NCBI GenBank assembly: GCA_033060915.1
Contig: CM065394.1
Coordinates: 29,690,001-29,754,000 of the forward strand
DNA: 64,000 bases
Reading direction: 5' to 3'
Source of the DNA: Euryodendron excelsum
Lineage: Eukaryota; Streptophyta; Magnoliopsida; Ericales; Pentaphylacaceae
The position numbers and the translations under genes are program-made. The notes beneath the pieces were generated by a model, which saw only the letters and a list, made by a program, of their open reading frames with translations, had not been told where the DNA came from and searched no databases. Of the stretch, positions 50,324 to 62,611 are shown one piece after another; positions within the stretch are counted from its first letter, which is position 1; the number at the start of each line of letters is the position of its first letter.

Positions 50324-51354
50324 TGTCACGGGTTGCCACCCGTGACACGTCTAAAGCTGTGAGGGATCTTGGCATGGGACATGTCTGAGTATGATTGGTC
50401 GGTGGTATGACAATATCGTAATTTGTATTTTTCATATTTATTGGATATATAGATTATAACTCCTCGAGGGGGTAGGATGTTTCTTCCTATCAGTTTGGAA
50501 ATGGCTCATAATACTATTATAAGGGGGGGCATGGTGTTGACTCTTCTACCCCCTGGTACTACTAAAAAGGACAACATTCAAGTGAGTCCCCCAAGGGAGT
50601 GGGCGAGACTTGGGGGCCAGTTGTGGCACGTGGCTGCAGTCCTCATGCTAGTTAAGGGACTACATGGGCGGCATTGTGCCCGGTGGGACAAATGTTAGGC
50701 ATTAGCGTCGAGGATGGGGTTGTGACATACGCACCCGCTATGCCACATTTATATCATTTCGGGGCTTATGTTCATGATGGATTGGGCCTTGGTGTGCACA
50801 CTTGCATGCCGTGTGTCTCGTGTGCATTTGCGCATTGAGTTCACGCTTGTGCACACGGCCGCTTGGTTTGGCTAGCATTGGTGTCGCGGGGCACAAAGTT
50901 GTGGGCTTAACAGTTACTATCGGTGGTACCTATCCTTGCAGGCAACAACCTTGACACAAGGCGCTAATAGTTTCATGGATTGAGGCGTCGTGCTTAACGG
51001 GTGATGCTTGGCTGACGCGCATGTCTAGTTACACATGACTATTTGGCTCGTGTTTCGAGAAGGACTAGCACTAAAGCACATTGCTTGTCATGTGTGCGCG
51101 CATTTAAGAATGACATGCTATCGCCTATAACTTGGGTTGCCTTATGGCTTGAGCATCAGAGGTACGAGCTTAAAGAGATATGCGGGACATTACGGATGGA
51201 TTCTGGACAAGCGCATAATCTTATGCCTTGGTGTTTGAGTTTGGCGGAACTATTGCTTGGACCATAGTCGCATCACGGATGTATTCCACTACGTATGTTC
51301 ATGGCGGGTCGCATTACTGTCACTGTGTAGTGCTCGGCTTGTCAGTCTGTGACA
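50324..51354. mobile_element. Probable solo LTR, 1031 bp, GC-richer than its surroundings
   Basis: Begins TGTCACGGG and ends CTGTGACA, flanked by GCTAG (50319-50323) and GCCAG (51355-51359), a 5-bp target duplication with one mismatch. The first 25 bases form an inverted repeat, GTCACGGGT/ACCCGTGAC with loop TGCC. The base composition stands out from the AT-rich DNA on both sides. No coding sequence of a retrotransposon and no partner LTR were seen; orientation is unknown. Confidence 0.65.
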
Positions 51355-53467
51355 GCCAGTCATGTGCCTATTTTTATTCATTAAACAAACGTAAGTTTGG
51401 TTAAAGTTGATATTGTAAAAAATTAAGGGCGTGAGGATTTAATTATTAAAAAAAATAAATATTTTAAAATAAAAATTAAATATAAAATATAAAAGTACAA
51501 AATATAATTTATTCAAAATTTTACCTTCAGAATCCTTACAGCTAGGAAGCCATTGGCATAACTTCCCTTGCAACACCGCGAGTATTACTTAGATTATTCA
51601 AAAGAAAAGATGGGTTAAATTTTGTCAAAGCACAATAAAAATACGAAGCGCAGTGACAACGGTACGGGAAGAACTTATAATGCAAATCACCTAGACATTT
51701 TCTTAACTAGACGTGAGGCACATACTACATGCGTGTACTTATACTACGTTCTAGCAGTTTCTCCATCACTTTCTAAAATTTAAAATAAATACTTGATTGG
51801 ATGATTACTGGATTGGATAACCAAAAGGTGTGAATGATTGGGTAGTTACTAGATTGTGTAATCAAACAGGAAGTGAAAAAGTAGATTGTGCTGCTATTAT
51901 TTTATTCTTATAGTAATAAGATTTTTACAAAACTTTTTAACTTTTTACGATAATTTGAAAGGATTAAATAGCGTGATAAATACTCATCAAAATTTCCGAT
52001 GTTTGCTTTATAATAATATGGAGAGATGTTTGATCTAATGCCTTCAGCTAGGTTAAGCAGTCAAATTAGTCATTTCAGGTCTCCAATTTTTTAAAACTCT
52101 ATGTACTATAGTTAAAGTCCAGTATAGTTTTAACATATTTTTTGAAAAAAAAAAAGCTCCAATCCAAATAAGAAAAAAAGGATCACAAGAGAAAAAAAGA
52201 ATAAAAGACGTCAGTCCAAATGAGAAAAGGCTCACAACAAATAGATAAAAAAAAAAAAAAAAAAAAAGCCTCAGTCTAGATTAAAAAAAAAAAAAAAAAG
52301 CCTCATAGAAAAAGGGCAAAAATAGACATCAATCCAAATAAATTACACTAGCTATCTTGAAAAACGAATATTTAATTCCAAAAAATATCATTACATATAT
52401 TATTATAAATACAAGGAAGGTTAAAGGTCTGACCTATACAATTCTCTCAGTCTTTCTAATGTATAGTTTCAAATCCTAACTCTCTCTCTCACACACACAC
52501 ACATAAAAAAAAGGTTTCAAGCTGAAAAACAATTTGGTAGAGTTTACCAATAGCATCATAAATCAAACGGTTTGTTGAAGTCATATTTTTAAATTTTTTT
52601 ATAGATTGATTTTTTTTTTTATTTTTTTTGTCAAAATCTATTATCTTTATATGATTTTGGAATGTTAAATTGAATAAAGTGTTATTCTTTTTGTTATTTG
52701 TGGGTTATTTACGAGCAGTTGTTAGGGTAAAATAAAAATTAGTTTTTTATTCTGATTCGTATTCGGTTTGTGAATATGATTTTATTCTGATTCCGATTCA
52801 CATTCCATTCGAAAATTAATTTTTTATTAACATGGTTTGATTCCGTGAACTCCGTGAAACAATTCCATGGAACAAAGTGATTAAAATTTTATTTTTTTAT
52901 TTCATTGGTGTGATTCGGAGGGTACCGTGACAGAGAATTTAATTTTTTATTTCCTTGGTATGATTTTGTTGATTTGAATCAATTTTGTTTCACATTCCAT
53001 TCGAAAATTAATTTGTTATTAACATGGTTTGATTCCGTGAACTCCGTGAATAAATTCCATGGAACAAACTGATTAAAAAATTATTTTTTTATTTCATCGG
53101 TGCGATTCGGAGGATACCGTGGCAGATAATTTAATTTTTTATTTCTTTGGTATGATTTTGATGATTTGAATTAATTTTGTTTCAGGATTACTTGTATACC
53201 GAAAATCATTTTTTTTTATTCCAGTTAACTTGTATTCTTTTTGTTGTTATTCAACATATTACTAATTCAATTATTGTTTTTTCATATTGTAGAAATTGTA
53301 CCAAATTCAACTACTTATCCTCGTCTACAATTTTTATAGTCGACGAAGATAAATGAGGTTCTATTATTCTATAGATTTAATATTTTTATATTCCAAAATT
53401 TTGTTGCATTTTTTTGATAGATAGTGTTCTTTTTATCAGTAAATAATTTTAATTATAAGTAAGAAAT
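51355..53467. other. AT-rich intergenic region with a 192-bp duplication
   Basis: No gene was recognised. Poly-A tracts lie at 52246-52267 and 52280-52298. Two 192-bp units, starting CATTCCATTC at 52801 and 52993, form a direct tandem duplication that runs to about 53184. Confidence 0.7.
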
Positions 53468-56235
53468 ATGTCTACTAGAAAATACGCATCTGGTCACTCA
53501 AAATTTTAAAAAAAAATGAGAAGAGTAGAAAATTTAAATCAATCTCAAAAAGAAGCACTTGATAAATTTGTTACTAATAATAGTAAAAAACAACAACAAA
53601 AGATTTAGGTGAAAGTTCCATAAATGAACAACTAAATGATTTCAAAGAGTTAGAAGACAATGGAATAATACACAATGAAATAACAAATCTTGAAGAAGAA
53701 CGTAAAGAAACGTCAAAAGAGCATGAAAATATTTATGATCCAAGTCAGTGGAATAATATTGATACAAAACAAAGAGATCTATTAGTAGGAAAAGGTTCAA
53801 TTAGAGATTATGACCTAAGTTATCCTAAAGATGAACTCTCAAGACATTTTAATACTTCATATTATACTAAAAAATTACCAAATGGAGAAAAGTATGATAG
53901 AAAATGGCTAGTGTATTCAAAAGATTTAGATAATGTATTTTGTCTGTGTTGTAAGTTGTTTATTTCAAATCCTAGTGAACTAGCTAATGAATGAACTACA
54001 GATTAGAGAAATCTTGATTTTAAACTTAAAAGTCATGAAACAACTAATGAGCACATCACTAATATGAATGCTTGGATTGACTTAGAAACAAGATTGTCAA
54101 AAAATAAAACAATCGATAAAAATATCCAAGAACGAATTAATAGGGAAGAAAATCATTGGAAAAAGTATTATTAAGAATTATTTCCATTGTAAAAAATCTT
54201 GGTAAAAATAATTTGGCATCTGGAGAAAAAAAAAAAGAAAAGATTTATCAAGAAAATAATGGTAAATTTTTAAGCCTAATTGAAATGATTGTAGAATTTG
54301 ATCCAGTAATGCAAGAACGTATTCGACGTTTTCAATATGATGGATTTCATGATCATTATCCTCGACAATATGGGTGTTCAAAAAATCCATTTGACCCACC
54401 AATTCGACCGACCCAACCCGAACCAAAATCGAGTCGAAAATCAATTCCAAGGTTTGTGAACCCGACTTTGGCAGTGTGGTTGGTTAGTCACTATCTTAAA
54501 CCATCTGACCTGACTTAACCTGCCACTTCTACAACAAATCAACGAGCCAAACTCGAACCTGAACCCGACCGACCCAACCCAATCTGAACTTAACCGAGTT
54601 GAAATTAGTTTCATTATTTCTGAACTCGAATTTGGCAGTTTGGTTGGCATGTCATTACCCGACTAACCTGACCCAACTTGTGAACACTCCTAGGACATAA
54701 TATACAAAATGAATTAATAAATTTGTTAGCAAATGAAATTAGAAGCAAAATAATCAAAACAATTAAAGAAGCAAAATGTTATTTTATTGTACTCCGGATG
54801 CAAGCCATCAAGAACAAATGACTCTCATATTAGGATGCGTGGATGCTTCAATATGTCTAATATAAATAGAGTAATATTTTATAAAAATTTTAAAAGTAGA
54901 GGATACCACTGGTAAGGGTCTTTTTAAGACAATTACAGATGTTATAAAAATTCTAGGACTTGATATTAATGATATGCGAAGATAAGGATATGATAATAGA
55001 TCTAATATGCAAGGAAAATACCAAAGAATACAAAAAAGACTACTTGGTATAAATCTTACAGCATTTTACACACCATGTGTCTGTCATAATTTAAACCTAG
55101 TATTTTGCAATATGGTAAATTCTTGTTCTAAAGCTATGACTTTTTTTGGAGCAGTACAATGCATCTATTCATTGTTTTCTTCTTCTACAAAGCGTTGAAA
55201 ATTTTTACAAGATAATGTATTAAGTTTAAGTATTAAGTCATTGTCACAAACACGTTGAAAAAGTCACATTGAAAGTGTTAAAGTAATAAAATTCCAAGCT
55301 CCACAAATAAGAGATGTTTATTGTAATTAGCTAAAATCAGTGAAGATCCTAAAACAAGAAGTGAAGCTAGTTGTTTAGCAACATATGAGATTGAAAATTT
55401 TGAATTCCTATTAGATATGACTATTTGGTATGATATATTGTTTGTTTTAAATTCAATTAGTAAACATTTACAATCAAAAGACATGTGTATTGCTATTGCG
55501 ATAGCTTAATTAAAAATCTTATTTCTTTTTTTGAAAAATATAAAGAAAATGAATTTACATTTGCTATGATTTACTATAAAGAAATTGCAATTAAAATGGA
55601 AATAAAACTTATATTTCGTAAAAAAACGTATAATTCTTAGAAAAAAATAATTTGATGAGAATGCTGATGATGAGACAACACAATCTGCTGAAGAATATTT
55701 TAGAATAAATTATTCCTTATATATAATAGATCAAACAATTTCCTCATTTCAAAATAGGTTTGAACAATTTTAAATATGCGATAATATATTTTTATTTTTG
55801 ATTAATTTTAAAAAATTAAAATCGTTAGACGAAGATAGTTTAAAAAAATATTGTATTAATTTCGAATGTAATTTGAAACACGATACCTTTTTTTGACATT
55901 GATGGTTTAGATTTATTATCGGAACTGAAAGTTTTAAGGGAAACTTTACAAACATGAGAAAGTACTTTAATTGACGTATTCAATTATATAAAAATATTAC
56001 ATTTTTTTTCAAATATATTACATTATATAAAAATATTGCTTATACAATATTATTGGTAATATCTGTAATAAAATTAATAAAATCCTATCTAAGATAACTA
56101 TGTCATAAGAAAGACTAAGTGAATTAACTACACTATTAAAAGAAAATAATTTATTAGCTAAACTTAAATATAAAGATTTAATTAATAATTTTATATCTAA
56201 AACAACGAGAAAAATAAATTTTAAATTATAATTTT
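53468..56235 (+). pseudogene. hAT-type transposase pseudogene (TTF zinc finger/ZMYM1-like)
   Basis: Plus-strand blocks in order: MSTRKYASGH at 53468; [24 protein letters not shown] near 53730; [27 protein letters not shown] and CLCCKLF (TTF-type zinc finger) near 53840-53960; HWKKVLLRIISIVKNLGKNNLA near 54155; ENNGKFLSLIEMIVEFDPVMQERIRR near 54255; FYTPCVCHNLNLVFCNMVNSCSKA near 55065; LFSSSTKR near 55180; TYEIENFEFLLDMTIWYDIL near 55380; and a worn C-terminal part to about 56235 where the hAT dimerisation region lies. Frames are broken by stops, shifts and a MITE at 54369-54692. Such proteins are often annotated as zinc finger MYM-type 1-like; they derive from hAT transposons. Confidence 0.85.
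54369..54692. mobile_element. 324-bp MITE inside the hAT pseudogene
   Basis: Starts TATGGGTGTTCA and ends TGAACACTCCTA, inverted copies with two mismatches. The inside is made of CCGACCCAACCCGAACC-type sequence and its complement, typical of plant hAT-type MITEs. It splits the conserved transposase segment between MQERIRR...HDHY and HNIQNELINLL. The flanks (CGACAATA, GGACATAA) look like a worn 8-bp target duplication. Confidence 0.75.
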
Positions 56236-57138
56236 GCAATAATATTAAAGATGTACAAAGCATAGTTACCAAAATGGGAAGAGAAAGCGGAAAACGTTAG
56301 GAAAAATGGAAGCGGAAAGCGAGGCCAAAAAATATAGAAGGAAACGGAAAACGGGAAACGATTAGGAAACCTAATTGGAAACTTTTTCGAAACTTAAAGG
56401 AGATAATTAAGAAACTTAGTGGAGGCTTTTGAAAAACTTAGTAGAAACTTTGAGAAAACTTAGTAGAGACCTTTGAAAAATTTAGTGAAAATTTATGCAA
56501 ATAATTTCATAGATACTTAATTAAAACTTAAAGGAAAAAATGTATAAAAATTAATATTTTAAATTTTCAAAACATTTATCAAGAGTTTTTTCTAAGTTTT
56601 CTAAGAATTTCCGTTAAGTATCCTAAGAGTTTCTTAAAAGTTTTTCAAAAATTTTTTAAAATTCATATCATTTTTTTTGCATTTTTAAAATATTTTTTAA
56701 AATTTTTTAAACAAATTTCGTACCTATTTTAAAAATACATTTTCGTTTTCAAAACGAGTTTATGCACAATTATGCTACAAAGCCAACAATTATTTTGAAC
56801 CGGCCTGCCTACAGCTGTAATCAAAGTGACAAGAATGAAACTGTGCACCTTTCTTACGTAAACTGATCACTGATCGCTGATCGCATGGTGATCCTGCCCT
56901 TTATATCTGATCCAACCCTACAGACCCATAAATTCAAAAGAAATCTTTAGACTAACCAATCCATTCACTTTTGTCTTCTTCTGATGCATGGTTTTCTATC
57001 TTTGTATGTTTCGAAAAGTGTCGGTCGTTCACGTGAATGTGTTTTGTTTGTTACTGATTTTATTAACCACGCACGTTAAAAGAAAATTTTTTTCTTGTTT
57101 GATTCTAGAGAGAAATCAAAGATAAAATAATTTTTTTT
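55246..57138. repeat. Left copy of a 1.9-kb direct duplication
   Basis: Matches 60325-62175 in the same orientation, roughly 94-95% by eye over sampled stretches. It holds the hAT transposase C-terminal part, a spacer of GGAAAC-type sequence (about 56280-56760) and a segment (about 56800-57138) equal to the region 450-800 bp upstream of the P450 start. Copia copy B begins directly to its right. Confidence 0.9.
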
Positions 57139-57189
57139 GCTCCATTTGGCAGTCCCCAATCAAACTTGTGTAATTACCTAAATTCGTTT

Positions 57190-59333
57190 TATAAAAGTTT
57201 CTGCAAGACCATTTTGTATATGTGTATGGGCAATTGGGTATTCAACATCAATCCATATTGACATACAATAATCATCAAAGGCTTGGGATATAAATTCTCT
57301 AGCATTATCTAATCATATCGACTTGATTGGGTAATCTGAAAACTGTGTCCGTAAGCGAATAATTTGAGTAAGCAGTCTAGAAAAAGCAATATTACGGGTA
57401 GAAAGTAAACAAACATGTGACCATCGTGTAGATGCATCTATCAAAACCATGAAATAACGAAATGGTCCACATGAAGGATGTATTGGTCCACAGATATCCT
57501 CGTGAATTCTTTGTAAGAATGATGGGGACTCAAGAATTACCTTGAAAGGAGATGGTCTGATAATTAATTTCCTTTGTGAACAGGCAACACATATATAATC
57601 ATGTGACAACAGAATTTTCAGATTCTTTAACGGATGTCCATGTGAATTGTCAATAATTTGACGCATCATTGTTGTCTCTGGATGACCCAAATGATCATGT
57701 CATAGTATAAAATTCTTTGGGTTAAAGCACTTCTGGTGCATCACTACAGGTGATTCTTCTGCTTTTATAGCAGTATAATATAATCCAGAATACAATGCAA
57801 CAAGTTTCTCTGATATATATTTCTTTCCTGAAATATAAGAAATAATGTAGAGCTGTTCTACATTATCTGCATTCATCGTCTCAATATGATATCAATTACG
57901 ACGTATATTTTTAAAACTAATCAGATTTCTTGTAAATTTTGTAGAATATAATGTATCATCAATGCATAGCTTTGTTCCTCTTGGCAATATTATATTGGCC
58001 CTTCCGGAGCCTTCAATTAATTTTGTTGTTCCAGAGATTGTCTTAACATTAGCTTCAAATAATGTCAAATGTGAAAAATATTTTTTCTCACGAAGAATTG
58101 TATGTGTTGTTTCACTGTTTACCAGACATATAACTTCACCATTCATTTTAGATATACTCAACGTGTTAGTAACATCCATGTATCTATATAACATATTAAA
58201 AGTGCTTAATTAAAATATGATAATTTATTGCAAAGATAAGCGGATGAAGAAAACATTACACAAGATGATAAGAAACTTCATAGACTAGAACGAAGAGACA
58301 ATAAAATTAAGTAGTGTGGACATTTCCATCACCAATTAAATGTTTTATTCTTCTACTTGCATCTTCAAAGAAATCTGAAGTATCAAGATGAGAAATATCA
58401 ACCTGGCCATCAAAATCTGTAAAATGCATTTCTGCATTTTTTTCTTTATCTTTAATTGAGGCTTGGTAAAACTCTCTCAAATGTTTGGGTGTATGACAGG
58501 TACGTGACCAATGGCCTCTCATCCCACACCTATAACAAGTATCTTCAGATTTCTTAGGAGGAGGTTGATTCTGTAACCCTTTCCCCTTTTCAGATTTATT
58601 CCACCACTGGTGGTATAGTGTGACATTTTTAAATCTTACATGATAACCTCCATGATAATGTCCACGATTGCAACCATTATTCCTGCCATTATCATGATCA
58701 CGTCCACGACCACATCTGCTAAATGAGCTTGCATTCACGTTAGAGAATGGAGCTGAACTAATAGGTCGAGACTAATGATTTTTCAGTAACAACTAGTTAT
58801 TTTGCTCAGCCACAAGAAGACAGGATATTAATTCAGAATATTTTTTAAATCTACGCTCTCGATATTGCTGCTGCATGAGCACATTTGAGGCATGGAATAT
58901 AAAAAAATGTTTTTTCTAACATGTCTTCATCAGTAATCTTGTCTCCACATAAGTTTAATCGTGAGCTGATTTTAAATAAGGTAGAGTTGTACTCATTGAC
59001 AGTTTTATAATCTTGTAACCTCAGGTACATCCATTCAGATTTGACTCTTGAAAGGATTACGGTCTTCTGGTGCTTGTATCTCTCCTTTAAATTTTTCCAT
59101 AAGAGCAATGGATCTTTTATCATGAGGTATTCCGATTTCAATTCCTCATGAAGATGATGATGAAGGAAAATAATAGATTTCGCGCGATCCTGCTAGGATG
59201 CGTCATTTTCCTCCACTATTGTTTGTTCAAGTGCTTTTGCAGAAAGATGGATCTCGGCATCAAGGATCCATGATAAATAATTATCGCCAGAACTATCAAG
59301 GGCAGCAAATTCCAATTTGGCAAGATTTGACAT
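57190..59333 (-). pseudogene. Copia element B gag, protease and integrase part
   Basis: Gag starts at 59333 (SNLAKFEFAALDSSGDNYLSW). KSEYLMIKDPLLLWKNLKERYKHQ lies near 59140 and the zinc knuckle CYRCGMRGHWSRTC near 58535, after an R/G/N-rich part. The protease region CLVNSETTHTILREKKYF lies near 58130, and integrase GHPETTMMRQIIDN...CVACSQRKL...DICGPIHP...VLIDASTRWSHV from 57690. Fewer stops than in element A, but frames are broken (for example in gag near 59195 and near 57700). Confidence 0.87.
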
Positions 59334-59828
59334 TTTTACAATACTATACTATGCAAAACAATAAGCTTAAATCAAGTATGGTGATAATATGATGTATAAA
59401 TAATTAAATGAAAATCAACGCACTATTCATTGCATTTTATATTATATTTTACTATTTAAATACTATTCATCACTATTTATGAATAGTAACATGCATCGAT
59501 ATATATATAATATTACTATTTTTGTCTCTATTCTAACTTTCAATCCATACATAAAAAAATAGTCAAGTCACATGTCTATGGAAAGGTATTGAAATATGGA
59601 TTTCAGACCTCTAACTATCATAGAGGCAAACAATGCAAGATCTGAGAGAAATAAAACAACAAAATTTTAAAATAAACACTATTCATCTCAATAGTGAATT
59701 ACTGTTCATACTATTCATGCAAATTGAATGCACAGTAAAGAATTCAAAATGAAGATAAATTACACAGAAAAAGTAGTATCATGATGTAAAGAAAACCACA
59801 AAGTATTTAGAGTCTCGTGCTGATAATG

Positions 59829-60327
59829 TGTTATATAAGTAAAAAATATAAGACGAAGAAAATAAATCAACACAAAGTATATATCGTGAATAGTTCTTCA
59901 GGAACTATCAAATATTTATCATATTTTGTTCTTTTAGAATATTTAGGGTTGAATTTCTAGACCACCCAAAACTTTATTGCCAATACAAAATAATAATACA
60001 ACATGATATTTACAACTTACCTAAACTGCTCTTTCTTCTTTTTTTTCTCTCTCTGTTTTTCCTCTCTTTAATTTCTCTCTTCCTTTTTCTTTTTATGCTT
60101 AGAGGCTCTCTAGGCCTCTCTATTTATAAGGAAGAAATGGAGGAGAGAGGCAAGGGGAGAGGGGGCTGCGGAAATGAAAAAGGGATGACGACTATAAGCC
60201 GCCGTCATCCCATACGTCACATGTTCTTGATTTTTTAAGACTTTTTATGTATTATCAGCTTAAAGTTGAATTTAAGTGACTGGTTGCGAGTCAAACCACC
60301 TGTACCTGGGTCCTACATATAAAAACA
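59829..60327 (-). repeat. 5' LTR of copia element B
   Basis: 499 bp; plus-strand ends TGTTATATAAG and ATAAAAACA. A minus-strand TATAAATA lies in the CTTATAAATAGAGAGGCC context near 60118-60130. Same layout as the element A LTR. Next to its inner edge the minus strand reads TTATCAGCACGAGACTC, probably the primer site. Confidence 0.75.
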
Positions 60328-62175
60328 AACACGTTGAAAAAGTCACATTGAAAGTGTTAAAGCAATAAAATTTCAAGCTCCACAAATAAGAAATGTTTAT
60401 TGCAATTAGCTAAAATAAGTGAAGATCCTAAAACAAGAAGTGAAGCTAATTGTTTAGCAACATATGAGATTGAAAATTTTGAATTCCTATTAGATATGAC
60501 TATTTGGTATGATATATTGTGTTTAAATTCAATTAGTAAACATTTACAATCAAAAGACATGCGTATTGCTATTGCAATAGATCAATTAAAAAGTCTTATT
60601 TCTTTTTTTGAAAAATATAAAGAAAATGAATTTACATTTGCTATGATTTCCTATAAAGAAATTGCAATTGAAATGGAAATAAAACTTATATTTCGTAAAA
60701 AACGTATAATTTGTAGAAAAAAATAATTTGATGAGAATGTTGATGATGAGACCACACAATCTACTGAAGAATATTTTAGAACAAATTATTCCTTATATAT
60801 GATAGATCAAACAATTTCCTCATTTCAAAATAGGTTTGAACAATTTTAAATATACAATAATATTTTTTATTTTTGATTTAATTTTAAAAAATTAAAATCG
60901 TTAGACGAAGATAGTTTAAAAAAATATTGTATTAATTTCAAATGTAATTTGAAACACAATACTTTTTTTGACATTGATGGTTTAGATTTATTCTCGGAAC
61001 TGAAAGTTTTAAGAGAAACTTTACAAACATGAGAAAGTACTCTAATTGACGTATTAAATTACATAAAAAGATTACATTCTTTTTCAAATGCATATATTAG
61101 TTATATAATATTATTGATAATATCTGTAATAAAATTAATAAAATCCTATCTAAGATAACTATGTCATAAGAAAGACTAAGTGAATTAACTATACTATCAA
61201 TTGAAAATAATTTATTAGCTAAACTTAAATATAAATATTTAATTAATAATTTTATATCTCAAACAACAAGAAAAATAAATTTTAAATAATAATTTTGTAA
61301 TAATATTAAAGATGTACAAAGCATAGTTACCAAAATGGGAAGGAGAAGCGGAAAACGTTAGGAAAAACGGAAGCGAAAAACGAGGCCAAAAAATATAAAA
61401 GAAAACAGAAAGCGGGAAACGATTACGAAACCTAATTGGAAACTTTTTTGAAACTTAAAGAAGACAATTAAGAAAATTAGTGGAGACTTTTGAAAAACTT
61501 AGTAGAAACTTTAAAAAAACTTAGTAGAGACCTTTGGAAAACTTAGTGAAAATTTATGCAAATAATTTCATTGATACTTAATTAAAATTTAAAGAAAAAA
61601 ATGTATAAAAATTAATATTTTAAATTTTCAAAACATTTTCCAAGAGGTTTTTCTAAGTTTTTCAAAAATTTCCGTTAAGTATCTTAAGAGTTTCTTAAAA
61701 ATTTTTCAAAATCTTTTTAAAAATTTTCATAACATTTTTCTTGTATTTTTTAAATAAATTTCGTACCCATTCTAAAAACAGATTTTCGTTTTCAAAAGGA
61801 GTTTCTGTACGATTATGCTACAAAGCCTCCAATTATTTTGAACAGGCCTGCCTACAGCTTTAATCAAAGTGACCAGAATGAAACTGTGCACCTTTCTTAC
61901 GGAAACTGATAGCTGATCGCATGGTGATCCTGCCCTTTATATCTGATCCAACCCTACAGACCCATAAATTCAAAAGAAATCTTTAGACTAACCAATCCAT
62001 TCACTTTTGTCTTCTTCTGATACATGGTTTTCAATCTTTGGATGTTTCGGAAAGTGTCGGTCGTTCACGTGAATGTCTTTTGTTTGTTACTGATTTTATT
62101 AACCACGCAGTTAAAGGAAATTTTTTTTCTTGTTTGACTCTAGAGAGAAATCAAAGAGAAAATAAATTTTTTTTT
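60325..62175. repeat. Right copy of the 1.9-kb duplication, upstream of the P450 gene
   Basis: Counterpart of 55246-57138. It carries 60325-61290 hAT transposase C-terminal sequence (plus strand, with blocks such as TYEIENFEFLLDMTIWYDILCLNS near 60460, broken frames), the GGAAAC-type spacer, and the last part that leads into the P450 promoter region. Confidence 0.9.
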
Positions 62176-62611
62176 AAATCTCTTCTTTGTTTTCACATTC
62201 GTTTTTCGTTTTTTTGTTTTTTTTTTTTGTTTTTGACAAAATTAAATTAAAAAAACGAGACTTTTCTTTATTTTTTATTTTTTTTACTTTTTTTTTAATT
62301 TTTTTTCACTTTCTTTGTCCAAGTTCCAAACAGATTGTAAAGTTGAGATTCATCAACTACACGAAAGAAAAAAAAAAAAAAAAAATCATAAAGGAAGTTT
62401 TACGTAAATTCAGTAGTTCTACCTTCCTAGGGCATTTTTTCTTGAATTTTCTGCGGACAATTTTGTTTCCCCTGCTTTTGTTTAGTTTTCTCTCAAGACC
62501 AGCCACAATATAATAGTAACACAAGGTAACTGGCGAGGCTCCTGTTGTGTGTATATATAGTACACAGGCAGAAGGGAGGATCTCAACACACACATAATAT
62601 CACAAACAGAA
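62176..62611 (+). promoter_or_regulatory. Proximal promoter and leader of the P450 gene
   Basis: AT-rich with long T and A tracts (62200-62390). TATATATAG at 62552-62560 is a good TATA box 52 bp before the ATG, implying a short leader of about 25-30 nt. Confidence 0.7.

Larger units (their letters stand above)
57139..60327 (-). mobile_element. Truncated Ty1/copia element B with 5' LTR
   Basis: Minus strand: 5' LTR 59829-60327, leader, gag from 59333, protease, and integrase, ending abruptly near 57139-57190 against the left duplicate. Reverse transcriptase, RNase H and 3' LTR are missing. The outer LTR end (ACA, 60327) coincides with the first base of the right duplicate, as expected if B had inserted into a hAT pseudogene and was later joined to the left duplicate by a deletion. 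Related to element A throughout gag-integrase. Confidence 0.85.

Noticed and set aside
50477..50698. 73-codon plus-strand frame
   Set aside because: Lies inside the probable GC-rich solo LTR, without recognisable domain; higher GC content makes chance frames longer.
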